Below are positions 44,322 through 55,432 of a stretch of DNA of 64,000 nt, in pieces. How positions within the stretch are numbered: position 1 is the first letter of the stretch; every line of letters starts with the position of its first letter. The notes beneath the pieces were generated by a model. The model was given only the letters and a program-made list of their open reading frames with translations, was not told the DNA's origin and searched no databases. This stretch comes from Mariannaea sp. PMI_226 (taxonomy: Eukaryota > Ascomycota > Sordariomycetes > Hypocreales > Nectriaceae). Location: the NCBI GenBank assembly GCA_024336345.1, contig JANFOG010000008.1, positions 558,001 to 622,000 of the forward strand, given 5' to 3'. The translations under genes and the position numbers were made by a program.

Positions 44322-45881
44322 ATGTTGTTGTTCTCTATACTCTTATGGATCGCACTTGGGCCGTCATGGGCTTTCTCTTATCAACTTCAGTCAAGAGCTT
44401 TGGCTCCTAGTCAGTTCCGTGATGCCGATCCGACTAGCCCAGTCACTGATTGGCAAAACCGGGTAACGCAAGCTTTCAACGATGCGCGAGCGCTAGCCAA
44501 CCTAGCTCTTAACGCTCCAGACGACAGCCCGCATTGGAGGGTATATTTTGGAGATAATAGTTACAGAGACACTATCCGAGGTATGATTTATGATTTAGAC
44601 GTTCAAGTTACGTTGAGCTTACCGGCCGAAGAGGTATATCGCAGAGTTATTGCGTTTATAGATAATCCACCCCCAACTTTCCGAATTCGAAGAGTACGTC
44701 CCCGACTTTTGAATCTGCAAGAGCTAAGAGAAGTATTTCCTGCTGACTTATGATACAGTTCCCATCACGAAATGGTGCTCTCGCAGCAGCACGGCGAGGA
44801 GATCCTGATACATTACTGGTGTTTGCCGAGCTTTTTACGGAGGAGCAGACTTATCAGAACGTTCCAATAATTCCTCGCCCAACTCACGTGGAGATGGATC
44901 GAGCCGTCGCGCAGCAAGGGCCCGCTATTCTTCATGAGGTGCGTTGTACTCTCGCCATGCCAGACTTTGGTCGTTCTACCTGCTCCCACTATGAGTGCTT
45001 CTGACGAATTAATATATTCTTGCGCTTAGCTCACCCACATCGTCACACAAGCAGCGGATTTCCCATGGGGGAACATTAACCAGAATTTTGTGGAGGTTTA
45101 TAGAAACGCGTTTCGAGGAAATGGGCCGAATCCGCCGCCCGTACAACTCATGGTGGATGACATCCGGCCGAATGCGTTCAGATATGTTAGTTCAGATACC
45201 CCGACGGGCCCATGTTATACATGGCCGATATGAAATGATAGCATTTCTTAACCGTATGTCAGAATACATATGATGATGGAATGCTCATCCAAATACCACA
45301 CAACACCGAACCCGCCTACGCGTATGAAGCATACACCACCATGAGGTATATGGCTTGGGGGGGTCTAATGACAATGTTCAATGCCCAAAATTATGCAGCA
45401 TTCGCAGTAGGTATGTCAAAGGTTGGGCCAGGCATATTAGTGCGCTCGCTGACTAGTTCATCTCCCCTCCCCTCCCCTCCCCTTTTTGGCTCTCCAGGCA
45501 AAGGTCTTCCAAGCAGCTCATAACTAACTAAGGTGTCTAACAGCCGCCATGCGCAACGGCAATCCAACAACGGGCATGGACGACCTAGAGTCACTTAGCT
45601 CCGCCTGGCTCACCTTCGATAGCACAGATCTCGATCTAACCTTGAATCCCCTGAATGTTCGAATGATGCGTGTGACGGCGGAGATTTGGGATGTGTATCG
45701 CCTCATACCTGATGTGTTTTCGAAATCTGGTCTACCTAGGGCTAAAAGGATGAGTCGTATGGGGGGCAGAGCTCCACTACTAACTAGGAGGGCGGGGCTA
45801 TCTAGTCACGTAGATAGCCGGGATGACAAGTCGTCGAGCATCGTCGAGCGTCATTATAGTCGTCGAGAGTCCATGGGCTAG
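44322..45881 (+). CDS. Putative secreted M35-like (aspzincin-type) metallopeptidase, 397 aa, five exons
   Basis: Exons: 44322-44693, 44759-44938, 45030-45185, 45263-45410 and 45544-45881, with donors GTACGT, GTGCGT, GTTAGT and GTATGT; 398 codons in frame. The signal peptide is about residues 1-18 (LLFSILLWIALGPSWA). The zinc-peptidase HExxH motif is H183-E184-L-T-H187, and intron 2 falls exactly between E184 and L185. Downstream, EPAYAYEAY followed by WGGLMTMFNAQNYAAFA resembles the third-ligand and helix region of deuterolysin-like (M35) fungal proteins, where an Asp and the NADxYAxFA pattern are usual. Here the Asp position appears to be Glu. The final 90 residues form a basic, low-complexity tail not typical of the family. 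It could be an inactive paralogue. Confidence 0.68.
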
Positions 45882-47028
45882 GTAGCCAACGTCGGTAGTT
45901 TGTACTCGGCGGGTACTAGATTGAGTTGGTTGTACTCTTGTGCCAACAGCGAGCTAGTATGTTGCAGCTCAATGTAAATCGATTCGGGCAAACTTGAAAG
46001 AAACATTGCGAATGCCCCAGAGGTGACAACGAGTGCCAGCGTCGATCAAAGTTATGCGCCATCTGGAATAGATGCTTAATCTGTGCTAGACCCGAGCTGC
46101 TCATGACAAAATGCAAGATACTGTGCCAACATTCCAGGCATATCGTGCGAGCTACATTATGATCATGGCCTCGCAGCAAAAGTGTAGTCTCAAGAGGAGA
46201 ATAAAGATAAAAATAATATCCAAGGATGGAGAAACGCAACAGACACCCATCAGGAACAGGGTAGACAAACAGGTTGCAGGCTGGCATTCCTACAATGTCG
46301 GAGGCAACAACAACAACCACAACAACCACAATAAGTTCATCAAAATTAATTCCTCGTGAGAGGGGTTTTGCAAAAAGGAAAAAACAGAAAAGATGACAAC
46401 TTACAATCGTTAAGTAGGTTAGCCCAGGAATGTGAGGAAGAGAATAAGTTTGTAAAACAGAACCGAATGCTCAAAAAAATAGAATAAGAGCACCAACATG
46501 GCAGGATGAACAGAACAAATCGGGTGCGACCGTGCAAGGAAGGGAGCGACGTGCATTGCAAACATGAAAAGGTCAGTCGGGTTGCAAAACAAGTTCCATC
46601 AACTAGAGACCATTTACATGGGAACTCCACGGAGCAACGAGAGCGACCGGTGAGGCAATATGAATAAGAAAATAAGATATTTTATATTATTTTAAAAAAG
46701 CTTTAGAAATATTTTCTTTTTTTAATTTTATATTAATAAATACTTAAAGAATTAATCTTTTTAACTTATTTATGTAAGCATGGAGGCTTTATGGTGTCTG
46801 GATTGGGGTCATATTATATCGTTCACAAGAGAGCCACAACTGGCAGACGGAAAATCCTTGGTCAGGATCTGATTGAAGTGATTGAGTCGACACACATTGG
46901 TTTATCTGAACTTCAGACGCCGCTTCTAGGGTTGTAGTCAAGAAGACCAACCTAAGACGAACTGGCATCATCTTGAGCAGAGCCTACTAATTGTCTCCTC
47001 TTAAGTCCAAGCTTCAATATTGTCCTCC
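45882..47028. other. Gene-free region with CAA-rich and AT-rich patches
   Basis: No gene supported. There is a CAACAACAACAACCACAACAACC patch at about 46303-46326. The stretch 46650-46770 is almost pure A/T. The open frames here are short and featureless. Confidence 0.45.
46650..46770. other. AT-rich patch
   Basis: About 120 bp with very few G or C (runs such as ATTTTATATTATTTTAAAAA and TTTTTTTAATTTTATATT). It is sharply different from its surroundings, about 260 bp before the 5S gene at 47029. It could be a heavily mutated repeat remnant; no coding trace remains. Confidence 0.6.
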
Positions 47029-47148
47029 ACATACGACCATAGCTCTCAGATAAATACTGGATCCCGTCTGCTCTCCGCGCGTCAAGCTGAGAAGCGGCAG
47101 ATTAGTAGTTGGGTCGGTGACGACCAGCGAATCCCTGCTGTTGTATGT
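47029..47148 (+). rRNA. 5S ribosomal RNA gene, consensus-type copy
   Basis: A 120-bp 5S rRNA gene beginning ACATACGACCAT and ending TTGTATGT, with the conserved GTAGTTGGGTCGG and GACCAGCGAATCCC segments of ascomycete 5S RNA. The first and last bases pair to form helix I. A T5 run (about 47148-47152) and a T6 run shortly after serve as the Pol III terminator. It is the same strand and nearly identical to the copy at 30299, 16.7 kb away. The loop sequences here match the widespread ascomycete form, so this is probably the standard functional type. Confidence 0.93.
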
Positions 47149-49822
47149 TTTTGCTTTTTTCTATTTGCAATGAAGCTTGAAGCTATTAACTTGGCTCTCT
47201 TGAAGGCTTCTGAAGCGGAAGTGCTACATACAACGGGCTCTTGATCACTAACAAATCCGTCAACCTCTTTGTGCAAAAATGCAAGTCTCTAATTTCTTGG
47301 TTTTATAAGTTCATGCATTTGATCAAATTATATTTGAGCCATGGTGATAATCTCTTGCGTCTTACTTCACGCGTTTTCCCATCCAACGCCCCAGAAATAG
47401 ATTATTCGCCTTCACAGGCTGGAATCATGACTGGGAGACCACAGCCTTCGTTTCGGCCACGCAATAGGCAGGATTCGACCCCTTGTCCCCCCTCGTTTTG
47501 AACGCTACCCACGGATCACTCAGTGGAACTGGCTTAGTTGGACTTGACGCGCTAATTTATTTGTCACTGTGGAAATGATGCCTCTGCAATGGCTTCTTAG
47601 CGTCCAGCCAACATTGGTTGGGAAAATCAGATCTCGAGGCTTTTGCTTCGTCGAAAACAGCCTGCTAAAGCCAAGACAATATACGCCACAAAAAGGTAGA
47701 TCTTGTAGTTCCTGGACCTGTTGGCGCATCTCTCGTTCTCTAGTCATAGTGTGGCAGTTGCTACATCATCTCTATGGCCTTACTGACTTTATCTGGATAG
47801 ATGGGGAGGGAAAAAAAAGACAAAGTGATGATAGAGAGACATTGGTCTCTCCATGGGACCATCGCATCCATACCTGTCGAGTAGCAACAGTTTTCATCTT
47901 CTCGTGCAGCTCCAGAATCGAGCAGTAACTCTCTCATTTATAGTCTGTCACACAACTCAATCAGCTATTTTAAGAAACAGCCTGCTCCTAGTCAACCTAA
48001 CGGGCTCAATTACTCTATTAGGAATTACTCGCGTGGCACGCGTTAATCTGAAACGTGGATGGAAAAGCGGGAGACATGCTGTCCACGTTTTTCAGTAACC
48101 TTGGAATGTAACCTCTTCCGAAGGGCCAATTTTAGCAAGGATGTGACAGGAGTCAATCAAACAAGATGCCTATCTCCTATGCACTAAAATCATAGATCCT
48201 GGCGTAAAACTACAATAGAAACTGGACAGAGGTACATCAAGACCATTCACGTTGACGCCGGCCAGCTCCGGCGCAGATGTCAGACTCACGGACCTTGTAT
48301 ATCAACCATGAAACCGCGTTAGACAAGGGGGTTGATTCGTTTGTCATCTTTTCTCCCAAGCCGCCCTAGCCAGCGCAGTGCGTGGTACAGACGCTAAGTG
48401 GCCAGTTGACAGCTTGACTATCCTTGGACTTGAATGGTGGCGTTGCAGGGTATGTGCTAAAAGGAGTAACATCTTTCGAGAGTAGGATCACAAGTACTCA
48501 CCTTACGAAGAGGCGAGAGTTCTAGCGTAATCGTCGGCGGCTACCGTTTAGCTGGCTAAAATAACTGATACTGAAGAGACAGGATAGCATAAGTATTAGG
48601 GCTTGGGGACTGCACTGTGGTATCAGCACCGATTCCTTTGGTTCATCAACTTCTCAGAACTGTATTTCGTTGCGCAACCAGCCCCAATAACCATCCTATC
48701 TAATCTCTAAAAGCGCTACTGAAAGCGCTATCCTTACGAAATCAGAGTTTATAGCATCTCGTGCTGTAGTTAGATTTCAGGGCTTACCATTCCTACTGAT
48801 GCCCCGTATTCCCCCACGTTCTATTTCAAAGTCCACTTACAAGACAGGTATGATGAGGCCAAGGAATCAACTAACACAACTATTGCTCCCGCTGATCTTC
48901 TCAAATCGCCTTGTTTAGCCATTTATTGCCAAAGTCCACGACGTAGGAGCAATAGACGTCCGTGTATTGCATTAGTGGCCATGTGCAGGGACCTCAAATC
49001 TCTGAATGAGAATGGCAGATGGAGAAAAACACGAAACTCTTTGGAGATAAACGAGAGGCTACTATCAAGAAACGCAATGCAATATTGGTTCACCCGATTA
49101 GGAAAAAAGTATAGAGTAATGCTGCCAGGCACTAGTGCACTATCTACACTACTCCCCTCAGTCACCCCGCGACGCGATTTGTCCCATATGTTGAAGATAT
49201 TTTCTCTTGCGACTACGCCCCGCATACGTAACAGGACGAGGATACATCGCTTGGCCCAGCAAATCCACATGTCTAATGCTCGCTTTACCCCAGGAAATAG
49301 CCCTCATAAGCCCCTTGTCAACTGCAGATCATGTTCGGTTACTTGTCAAACCCACCCGAAACCATCCCTGACTTTCCCCACTAACCTCGGTCTCACGCCA
49401 GCGAGAAAACCCCCAGGCCTGTATATTGCGCCCATGTTGGCCCAGGTTGTATGGAAATGTGGCTTGTGAGACTGATATCAGAATTTGGTCAAGGCCCTTT
49501 TGGTTTTTCGACTCTCGAACCTCTGACTCCGCAACACACGGGCATGACAGAATGCTAGCTGCAGCTTTGGCCCCAATGCCATTTGATTGCCCCCCTAAAT
49601 GCAAGAGATTCCCGCACAGATGTCGCAGAATCAAAGAAATTATAAAAGGGTGAAATGTAATCCAAGCACCTGAATCCTAGATCCTGGCGGTCATTCAACA
49701 GTATCCATATATATTCCCCATCCTCTCCGGTCTTCCTTCGACGACCGAAAGGTCCGATGCCCCTGGGGCTACCTTGGTCCAGATTCAGACACCTTGCTTT
49801 ACCCCAGCTTTAGGATCAAGCC
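47149..49822. other. Gene-free stretch, 2.7 kb
   Basis: No convincing gene between the 5S gene and the CFEM receptor. The frames at 47569-47928 and 48975-49469 (+) have no domain, no splice partners and mixed composition. Confidence 0.45.
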
Positions 49823-51452
49823 ATGCAGCAAACATCGGTGATATCCCGAGGAGTAGTGGGCTTGGTCCTTGTGGCTCTGCTACAAGTCCATGGGGCCTTT
49901 GCCTTGATAACAGCCAACGATTCCACCGCCCAGATCCCAGAATGCGCTGTATGTCGACCAGTTGACATTGATATCAAGATAAGATGGAGTTCGCTAATCT
50001 CACAATGAACCGATATTAGGTTACTCCTCTGAAGGAAGCATCGACAAACTCAGGCTGCGAATTAACTAATGTCACTTGTGTGTGTACGAATGCTGCTTTC
50101 CAAGATGACGCAGAGGCGCGTATTCTGGACTCATGTTCGGCTAAGGATGCTCTAGGTAAATCTTTCGAAAATTGATTCTTTCCAAGAAAGCGCCTTGTTA
50201 AACTTTTGCTACAGTTATGAAAAACATTACAATGACGAACTGTGGCGCGCCGATCCGAAACACCAGTCAGCCTCTCAAGGTCCTCATCATCACCTTGAGC
50301 GTTCTATCATGGCTTCCACTCATTCAACGATTTGCATCCAAGATATGGGATAAGATTAGCCTAGGAGCGGATGATTGGTTTGTTCTTGCAACAGCCTGCG
50401 TCGGTTTGGCAGCAATGGTCACCGAGGTTGGGTATATTATTCCCAGTGGCCTAGGCCGGGATATTTGGACATTATCACCGCAACATATTTACGACTTCGG
50501 CTTCTATTTCTATATTACAACCATGTTCTACCTCATGCAGCTTATAACGATACGACTGGCTATGCTTTTCTTTTATCTAAGGATTTTTCCTTCAAAAAAT
50601 ACGAGGAGAATTCTATGGGCATTAATTGCTATTCTCTGTATGTTGGGCGTTGTCTTTATGCTAGTCTCAATTATTCCTTGCTGGCCGATTGATTACTTAT
50701 GGAATATGTGGGATGGAGAACATCAGGGCAAATGTCTTAACATCCATTTGATGGGCTGGTTGACTGGTATTTCAACCATTTGCTTATCCATTGCGATATT
50801 GGTCACTCCATTATGGGAACTAAAAGGACTGAACTTGAAGACGTCGAAAAAAATCGGCGTGGCCGCGATGTTTATCCTTGGTACCTTGTAAGTAGTGATG
50901 ACCTATGCTGCAAAAAAACGTTCTCCAGATGGCTAACTCCCAGGTAGCGATACGATTATTAGTATCATTCGGCTTCGTTCCCTAATAACCTATGCGAATG
51001 ACCCAAATCCCACCTATAACAATGCTGAAATCATCAAGTGGTCGACTATCGAGCTCAATGTGGGCATTATTTGCGTTTGCCTCCCAAGTATGCGCCTCCT
51101 TTTGGCAAAATGCTTCTCTAGGTTCGCATCCACAGCGCCTGTTTACTACCAGCACAACGATCCTGAAGCTTCCAACTTCAATTCCAACATCATGTCTCGT
51201 GGACAAGCTTGGGCTATGAACACCATCGCCAGCGCCCGGAGAGCATCGGAATCTCATGAGCCAACACAGTGGCAAATAAGCGCCGGGAATAGCGTCTCGG
51301 GAAATGACACCCCGGATTTACAAAAGCCAGAGCATGGTATCCTACATACAAAGGTGTTCACAACGACCTACTCTGAAGCGGATGAGGAGGAACTGATACC
51401 TCCGCAACCAGTTCGCCAAGTGAGTACGAAGATGGATACACGCAAGAAATAG
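49823..51452 (+). CDS. CFEM-domain Pth11-type GPCR, 479 aa, four exons
   Basis: A membrane receptor of the fungal Pth11 class: an extracellular CFEM domain followed by seven membrane helices, linked in other fungi to surface sensing. Exons: 49823-49948, 50020-50155, 50215-50887 and 50948-51452; 480 codons. The signal peptide is about residues 1-27. The CFEM-like region, residues 37-110, has six Cys (IPEC, SGC, TCVC, DSC, TNCG), whereas the usual domain has eight. The two missing positions are the one after the first Cys (VTPL here) and one between the CVC pair and DSC (near ARIL). The rhodopsin-like part contains GADDWFVLA, a GLGRDIW loop and TIISIIRL near helix 7. The cytosolic C-tail, about 120 residues, is Ser/Thr-rich. 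The ligand is unknown. Confidence 0.9.
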
Positions 51453-51820
51453 GGATGGGTAGGATAGTTACGTTAATGAGAATAGACATTTATATATTTT
51501 CTTCTGTTTTCGCAAAGAAACCCGCATTCTAGATCTTAATTCTCCACTTTGGTCCGCACATACCCGACCATACTTTGATATGTAGCATATTTTGCACAGC
51601 CAGTATCAAATATGATGAACACTCCTTTATTGTAACATATAGAATGACTTTGCAGGCATCCAGGATCAGAATACAGCCTTTAGGTCCGGAACACTGAGTA
51701 ATGCTTCGCTTGCTTTATGAATCCGACGTGGTATTATGAGCTTTTGTGCATGATAACAAATTAGGTTGTCGTCCTGCAAATATGCAACCTACTGAATTAT
51801 TCCCCAATACTGAAATACAT
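51453..51820. other. Convergent intergenic
   Basis: About 370 bp between the 3' ends of the CFEM receptor (+) and the metallo-beta-lactamase-fold gene (-). AT-rich, presumably both 3' UTRs. Nothing else seen. Confidence 0.5.
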
Positions 51821-52855
51821 TTAAGGCGGTGTTCTAGTTTCTTCACCTCCGATGGTAAACTGATATTGCTCACCACGGTCTAGATAGACTACTCGATCCT
51901 CCATTCCGGCGTCCCGCACAGCCGCCTTGAAATCATCAAGCGAAGACAACATCAAATCATAATCATCGCAGTGAATAGGGATAGTAGTATCCGCATCCAT
52001 CATCTTCATCATTTCCACTCCCTGTTTCGCATCCATTGTAACCATTAACAGTGGGGTCGATGGACCAGGTATCGTCGTTCCTCCCAAGTGGATCAACATT
52101 AGGTCGATGCGCTCGCTTCGAAGCCACTTTGGGATTTCTTTCAACTCGTCAACCAAGAGGGTGTCTCCCGTAATATACATCCTATATCCAACATGCGAAG
52201 CGGATCCTGGCTCTTTGTCCTGATAGCCAAATTCAAGCATCCATCCGTTTGTGGGAGGGACAGCTTGAATGATCTCGTTCAGCACATTGAGGGCCCCAGG
52301 TGGGACATGTTTACCCGGCATTCCAGTAATATTAATAAATGGCTGGAGTATATGCCCAGAATCTCTCCTCTTCTGAATATTGATGTTATCAAAAAAGTCA
52401 AGGGCGATAACATTACGAAATGGATCGTCCTTGGAAGTGAGACACTTCTTCGCGTGTGGCGTCGTAATAATTAGAAAGTCGCGATTCAATGACTCTTCGA
52501 CTAGTTTATCAAAATGGTCTTCATGGTAATGTGATAGAAGTACGAAGTCGAGACCTGGGAGATCTGCGAGCTCAATCGCTGGATCAGTTCGTCGCCGAGC
52601 GTAGACGCCAGGGCCTAGGTGCACATGATCCCCAGCATGAAGGAAATTAGGATCGGTGAGCATCCTAATACCTTTCCATTCGATGATGGTAGTAGCTGTG
52701 CCTATGAATTGGACGGATGCATCTCCTTTCCCTTTGGTTCCTTTGAGATGTGATTTGGAGTTTGTTGAGCTGTCCTTGTGTTCTCCGCTAGCGTTAGATT
52801 TCAGAAGCGGCTGTCTTCCGGCACTGGATAGTTGCAAAGAATCGTTTGAAGTCAT
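51821..52855 (-). CDS. Metallo-beta-lactamase-fold hydrolase (UlaG-like), 344 aa
   Basis: A single-exon gene of the metallo-beta-lactamase superfamily, L-ascorbate-6-P lactonase (UlaG)/NAPE-PLD-like branch. The zinc motif HxHxDH is H109-Y-H111-E-D113-H114. Further candidate ligands are the Asp of YITGDT and the late His of IPIHCDDY. The N-terminal 45 residues are Ser/Lys-rich and outside the fold. The core starts at SVQFIGTATTIIEW and carries MLTDPNFL, the usual second strand. There is no signal peptide. The reaction is unknown; the superfamily covers lactonases, phosphodiesterases and other hydrolases. It is convergent with the CFEM receptor gene. Confidence 0.87.
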   Translation of the reverse strand: MTSNDSLQLSSAGRQPLLKSNASGEHKDSSTNSKSHLKGTKGKGDASVQFIGTATTIIEWKGIRMLTDPNFLHAGDHVHLGPGVYARRRTDPAIELADLPGLDFVLLSHYHEDHFDKLVEESLNRDFLIITTPHAKKCLTSKDDPFRNVIALDFFDNINIQKRRDSGHILQPFINITGMPGKHVPPGALNVLNEIIQAVPPTNGWMLEFGYQDKEPGSASHVGYRMYITGDTLLVDELKEIPKWLRSERIDLMLIHLGGTTIPGPSTPLLMVTMDAKQGVEMMKMMDADTTIPIHCDDYDLMLSSLDDFKAAVRDAGMEDRVVYLDRGEQYQFTIGGEETRTPP

Positions 52856-54044
52856 ATTATACGCCGAGTAAATTTCAATTATTAGAAAGAGAGCTTATAA
52901 GGCGTTAATAGGGCCTATACCAATTATATATTCAGGGCATTTGTTCAGGTGTCGTCAGTATGACGCTTTGAAGCTGGACTCTCATTCAAGACACCCATAA
53001 TCATGCTAACTCAACTTGCTCACAAATATATGTTTTATGGATCTTAGGCATCACCCCATTCGATTCTAGCTGAGTCGCTCAATTCTGGTGTGGATAATAC
53101 TGGCAAATGAATAGGTGAACGGTGCAAGTTTATGACTATTGTGCTTTTAGTATCACACTTGGCAACGATTCGGTACGTGCATCTAAATCCGACTTATTAA
53201 CAACTTACATGGTCAAACAGGTACAGACTGCTGCTTAGAGAAAGCGCGTGTGCGGAAAATTAATTAAAACGGTTGGTGTTTGGGTCAGAGGCCAGTTCAT
53301 TGCATGCTCGACCAAGTGACGTATATTTGTGTATTGATGACAGCTACAGTGGCATACACATTACGCAAGCATGTCATGGCAAGCACAACTCATGGTCGCA
53401 TCATTGTTACTACATACTAATCTAGACGTGCATTATAGAGTAAAATCATTGATTGCATTTTCCCACGTATTGGGCATTACCTGCGACAATATGCTTGTGG
53501 TTAAGCAATCATACATCCTTTGGAAGTTAAGTACATCTCCAAGGCGAATCGGGGCACATTGCATGATGTTGACCTACACTTGCTCCATTGAGGGTGAGCC
53601 TGAATAGAATATTACCCACAAACGCTTTCAACTGCAAGAAACACGTTTGCATTGCGCTGCATCGCTCAAGTGTACAACACTGGCAGATTCTAAGACGCTT
53701 CTAGATGGACAAGAAAAGCACTCGAACTTGGCAGAATATTCCAGCACTGACGACGTATCCGCATTTCCTGAAGGGAAGCCTGATGTGGAGTTCAGAATTG
53801 CCCTAATTAGTTTAGCCTGGTAGCCAAGTTACAGTGCAGATTAGAACAAATAGATGCTGTAGCCAATGAGATGATCAGGGTCCGTCATCCATTGTGGAGC
53901 GTGGGAAATGAGTGGAGGTAGGAATGGTGAGACCCGTAAAAGCAATGACCACCACCACTATCGTCATTTCCGGAGAGGTTACAGCTTTGTGTACTATGGT
54001 ACACAAAATCATGATATACACAAAGGATCGCAATTAAACAACAA
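52856..54044. other. Gene-free stretch
   Basis: About 1.2 kb between the metallo-beta-lactamase-fold gene (-) and the heat-shock promoter region. The frame at 53371-53607 (+) has no support. No repeats were noticed. Confidence 0.45.
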
Positions 54045-54122
54045 GAACCTTCCACTTTGATCCATCATCATCCACCAAGTTCTGGAAATAACTTGGCATC
54101 ATGATGTTCGAATATTCGCGAA
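54045..54122 (+). promoter_or_regulatory. Cluster of heat-shock elements
   Basis: Three groups of alternating GAA/TTC pentamer cores upstream of the Hsp20 gene. They are GAAccTTC at 54045-54052, TTCtgGAA at 54080-54087 and the full trimer GAAtaTTCgcGAA at 54110-54122. The trimer matches the canonical nGAAnnTTCnnGAAn site for heat-shock factor. It lies 190 bp before the start codon and 38 bp before a TATA box, a sensible distance. Confidence 0.8.
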
Positions 54123-54159
54123 CCTATCACCACTCACCTCTTCCTTGCCATGGCTAAGA

Positions 54160-54165
54160 TATAAA
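54160..54165 (+). promoter_or_regulatory. TATA box of the Hsp20 gene
   Basis: A TATAAA hexamer about 147 bp before the ATG, just downstream of the heat-shock elements. It would place transcription start near 54190-54200 and leave a 5' leader of about 115 nt, which is A/C-rich as in many fungal heat-shock genes. Confidence 0.65.
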
Positions 54166-54311
54166 GCAAATGCTTTTACGCTCTCTAACACATAGCATAA
54201 CACACCAAACAATCCAAATCAATACAATCTTCCTGATAAAAATCTCTCCAAATCTTCTTTGAAAATCCCAAGCATATCACCATCAAACAAGTCTCGGAAC
54301 CAGACGATACA

Positions 54312-54920
54312 ATGGCTTTCTTTTCCTCCAGCATTCACAACCCCAACGTCTCCTTCGCTCCCCTCTTGCGGCTCCTCAACGATTTCGATGACTACTCTCG
54401 TCAGGACCAGAGAAGCAGCCGCCCTGGGCTCCTCCACTGGCAACCAAAGTTCGATGCCTGTGAGACTCGTGAAGCCTACAAGCTCCAAGGCGAGCTCCCT
54501 GGCATGAAGAAGGAGGATGTCCACATCGAATTCACCGACCCTCAGACAATGGTCATTCGTGGAAAGACGGAGCGTGCCTACACCTCTGGTACTCCACCTG
54601 CTGGTCTCATAGAAGGCACCAACATCAACAATACCATCACAGAAGGCGGCGAAGAGCAGAAGCCGTCACAGCAAGCGACAACTCAGGGCGAAGAAGTCTC
54701 TTCTCAACTCGCCAAAGCGAACAATGACGCTGGATTTCAGCCTGCTGACCAGGCCAAGTACTGGCTCAGTGAGCGCAGTGTCGGCGAGTTCTCCCGTTCC
54801 TTCAGCTTCCCTAGTCGCGTCGACCAGGACGCTGTGGCCGCAAACTTCAAGGACGGCATCCTGAATATTGTCGTTCCCAAGTCGAAGAAGCACGAGCCCC
54901 GCCGTGTTCAAATTCTCTAA
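54312..54920 (+). CDS. Small heat-shock protein (Hsp20/Hsp30 family), 202 aa
   Basis: A cytosolic alpha-crystallin-domain chaperone that holds unfolding proteins. Single exon. The start ATG 54312 has good context (ACAATGGC). The domain starts at DACETREAYKLQGELPG, continues with KKEDVHIEF and MVIRGKTER, is interrupted by a Ser/Thr/Gln/Glu-rich insertion (about residues 95-145), and resumes with VGEFSRSFSFP and ANFKDGILNIVVPK. It ends in the C-terminal I-x-I/V-like VQIL. The long insert inside the crystallin domain is characteristic of filamentous-fungal Hsp30 proteins. The upstream heat-shock elements and TATA box indicate heat induction by Hsf1. Confidence 0.94.
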   Translation: MAFFSSSIHNPNVSFAPLLRLLNDFDDYSRQDQRSSRPGLLHWQPKFDACETREAYKLQGELPGMKKEDVHIEFTDPQTMVIRGKTERAYTSGTPPAGLIEGTNINNTITEGGEEQKPSQQATTQGEEVSSQLAKANNDAGFQPADQAKYWLSERSVGEFSRSFSFPSRVDQDAVAANFKDGILNIVVPKSKKHEPRRVQIL

Positions 54921-55432
54921 GCGAACTGGCGGTAATGCCAGCATGATATGATATTTGGAGGAGTTGGATCGGATTTTTCTACAAAGATTGCGCGCATCGT
55001 ATCGCTTCGTTTGTCACATTAAAATTGTAATCTAGTCACGATTTGCCCATAAAAAACTTGGCTTGACACTCCCTGTACTTAGTTATATTTCTACAGTAGC
55101 AATAAGCATCATTCTGTTTGCCCACGAATGCGGATTAAGTTTTTCTTGTGAGTTCATTTAATGCTTCTACAAGTCTGGGTGTAATCTGCCGCGTCTGGGT
55201 AGATTTCAAGCCAGCTTGGATAGTTCAGTATGCTCACTCTCATCGAATAATTATTTATAGTTTTCAAGTGACAAATTTCTCTGGAATTATTTGTCCCAGA
55301 GAATGATGATAACGGTGATATCCATTTGCTATTGGGATAATGCTTCCTACATGCTGATCAATCTACAACCGCTCTAGCCTCTTATCGCCATGTTGCTCTC
55401 TCCACTCATTACCACTCCTAAATTCTGGCAGA
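54921..55432. other. Convergent intergenic
   Basis: About 510 bp between the 3' ends of the Hsp20 gene (+) and the bZIP gene (-). AT-rich, presumably 3' UTRs. No other feature seen. Confidence 0.5.

Noticed and set aside
47569..47928. 119-codon frame (+) near the 5S gene
   Set aside because: No domain or splice partner, and the antisense strand is also open.
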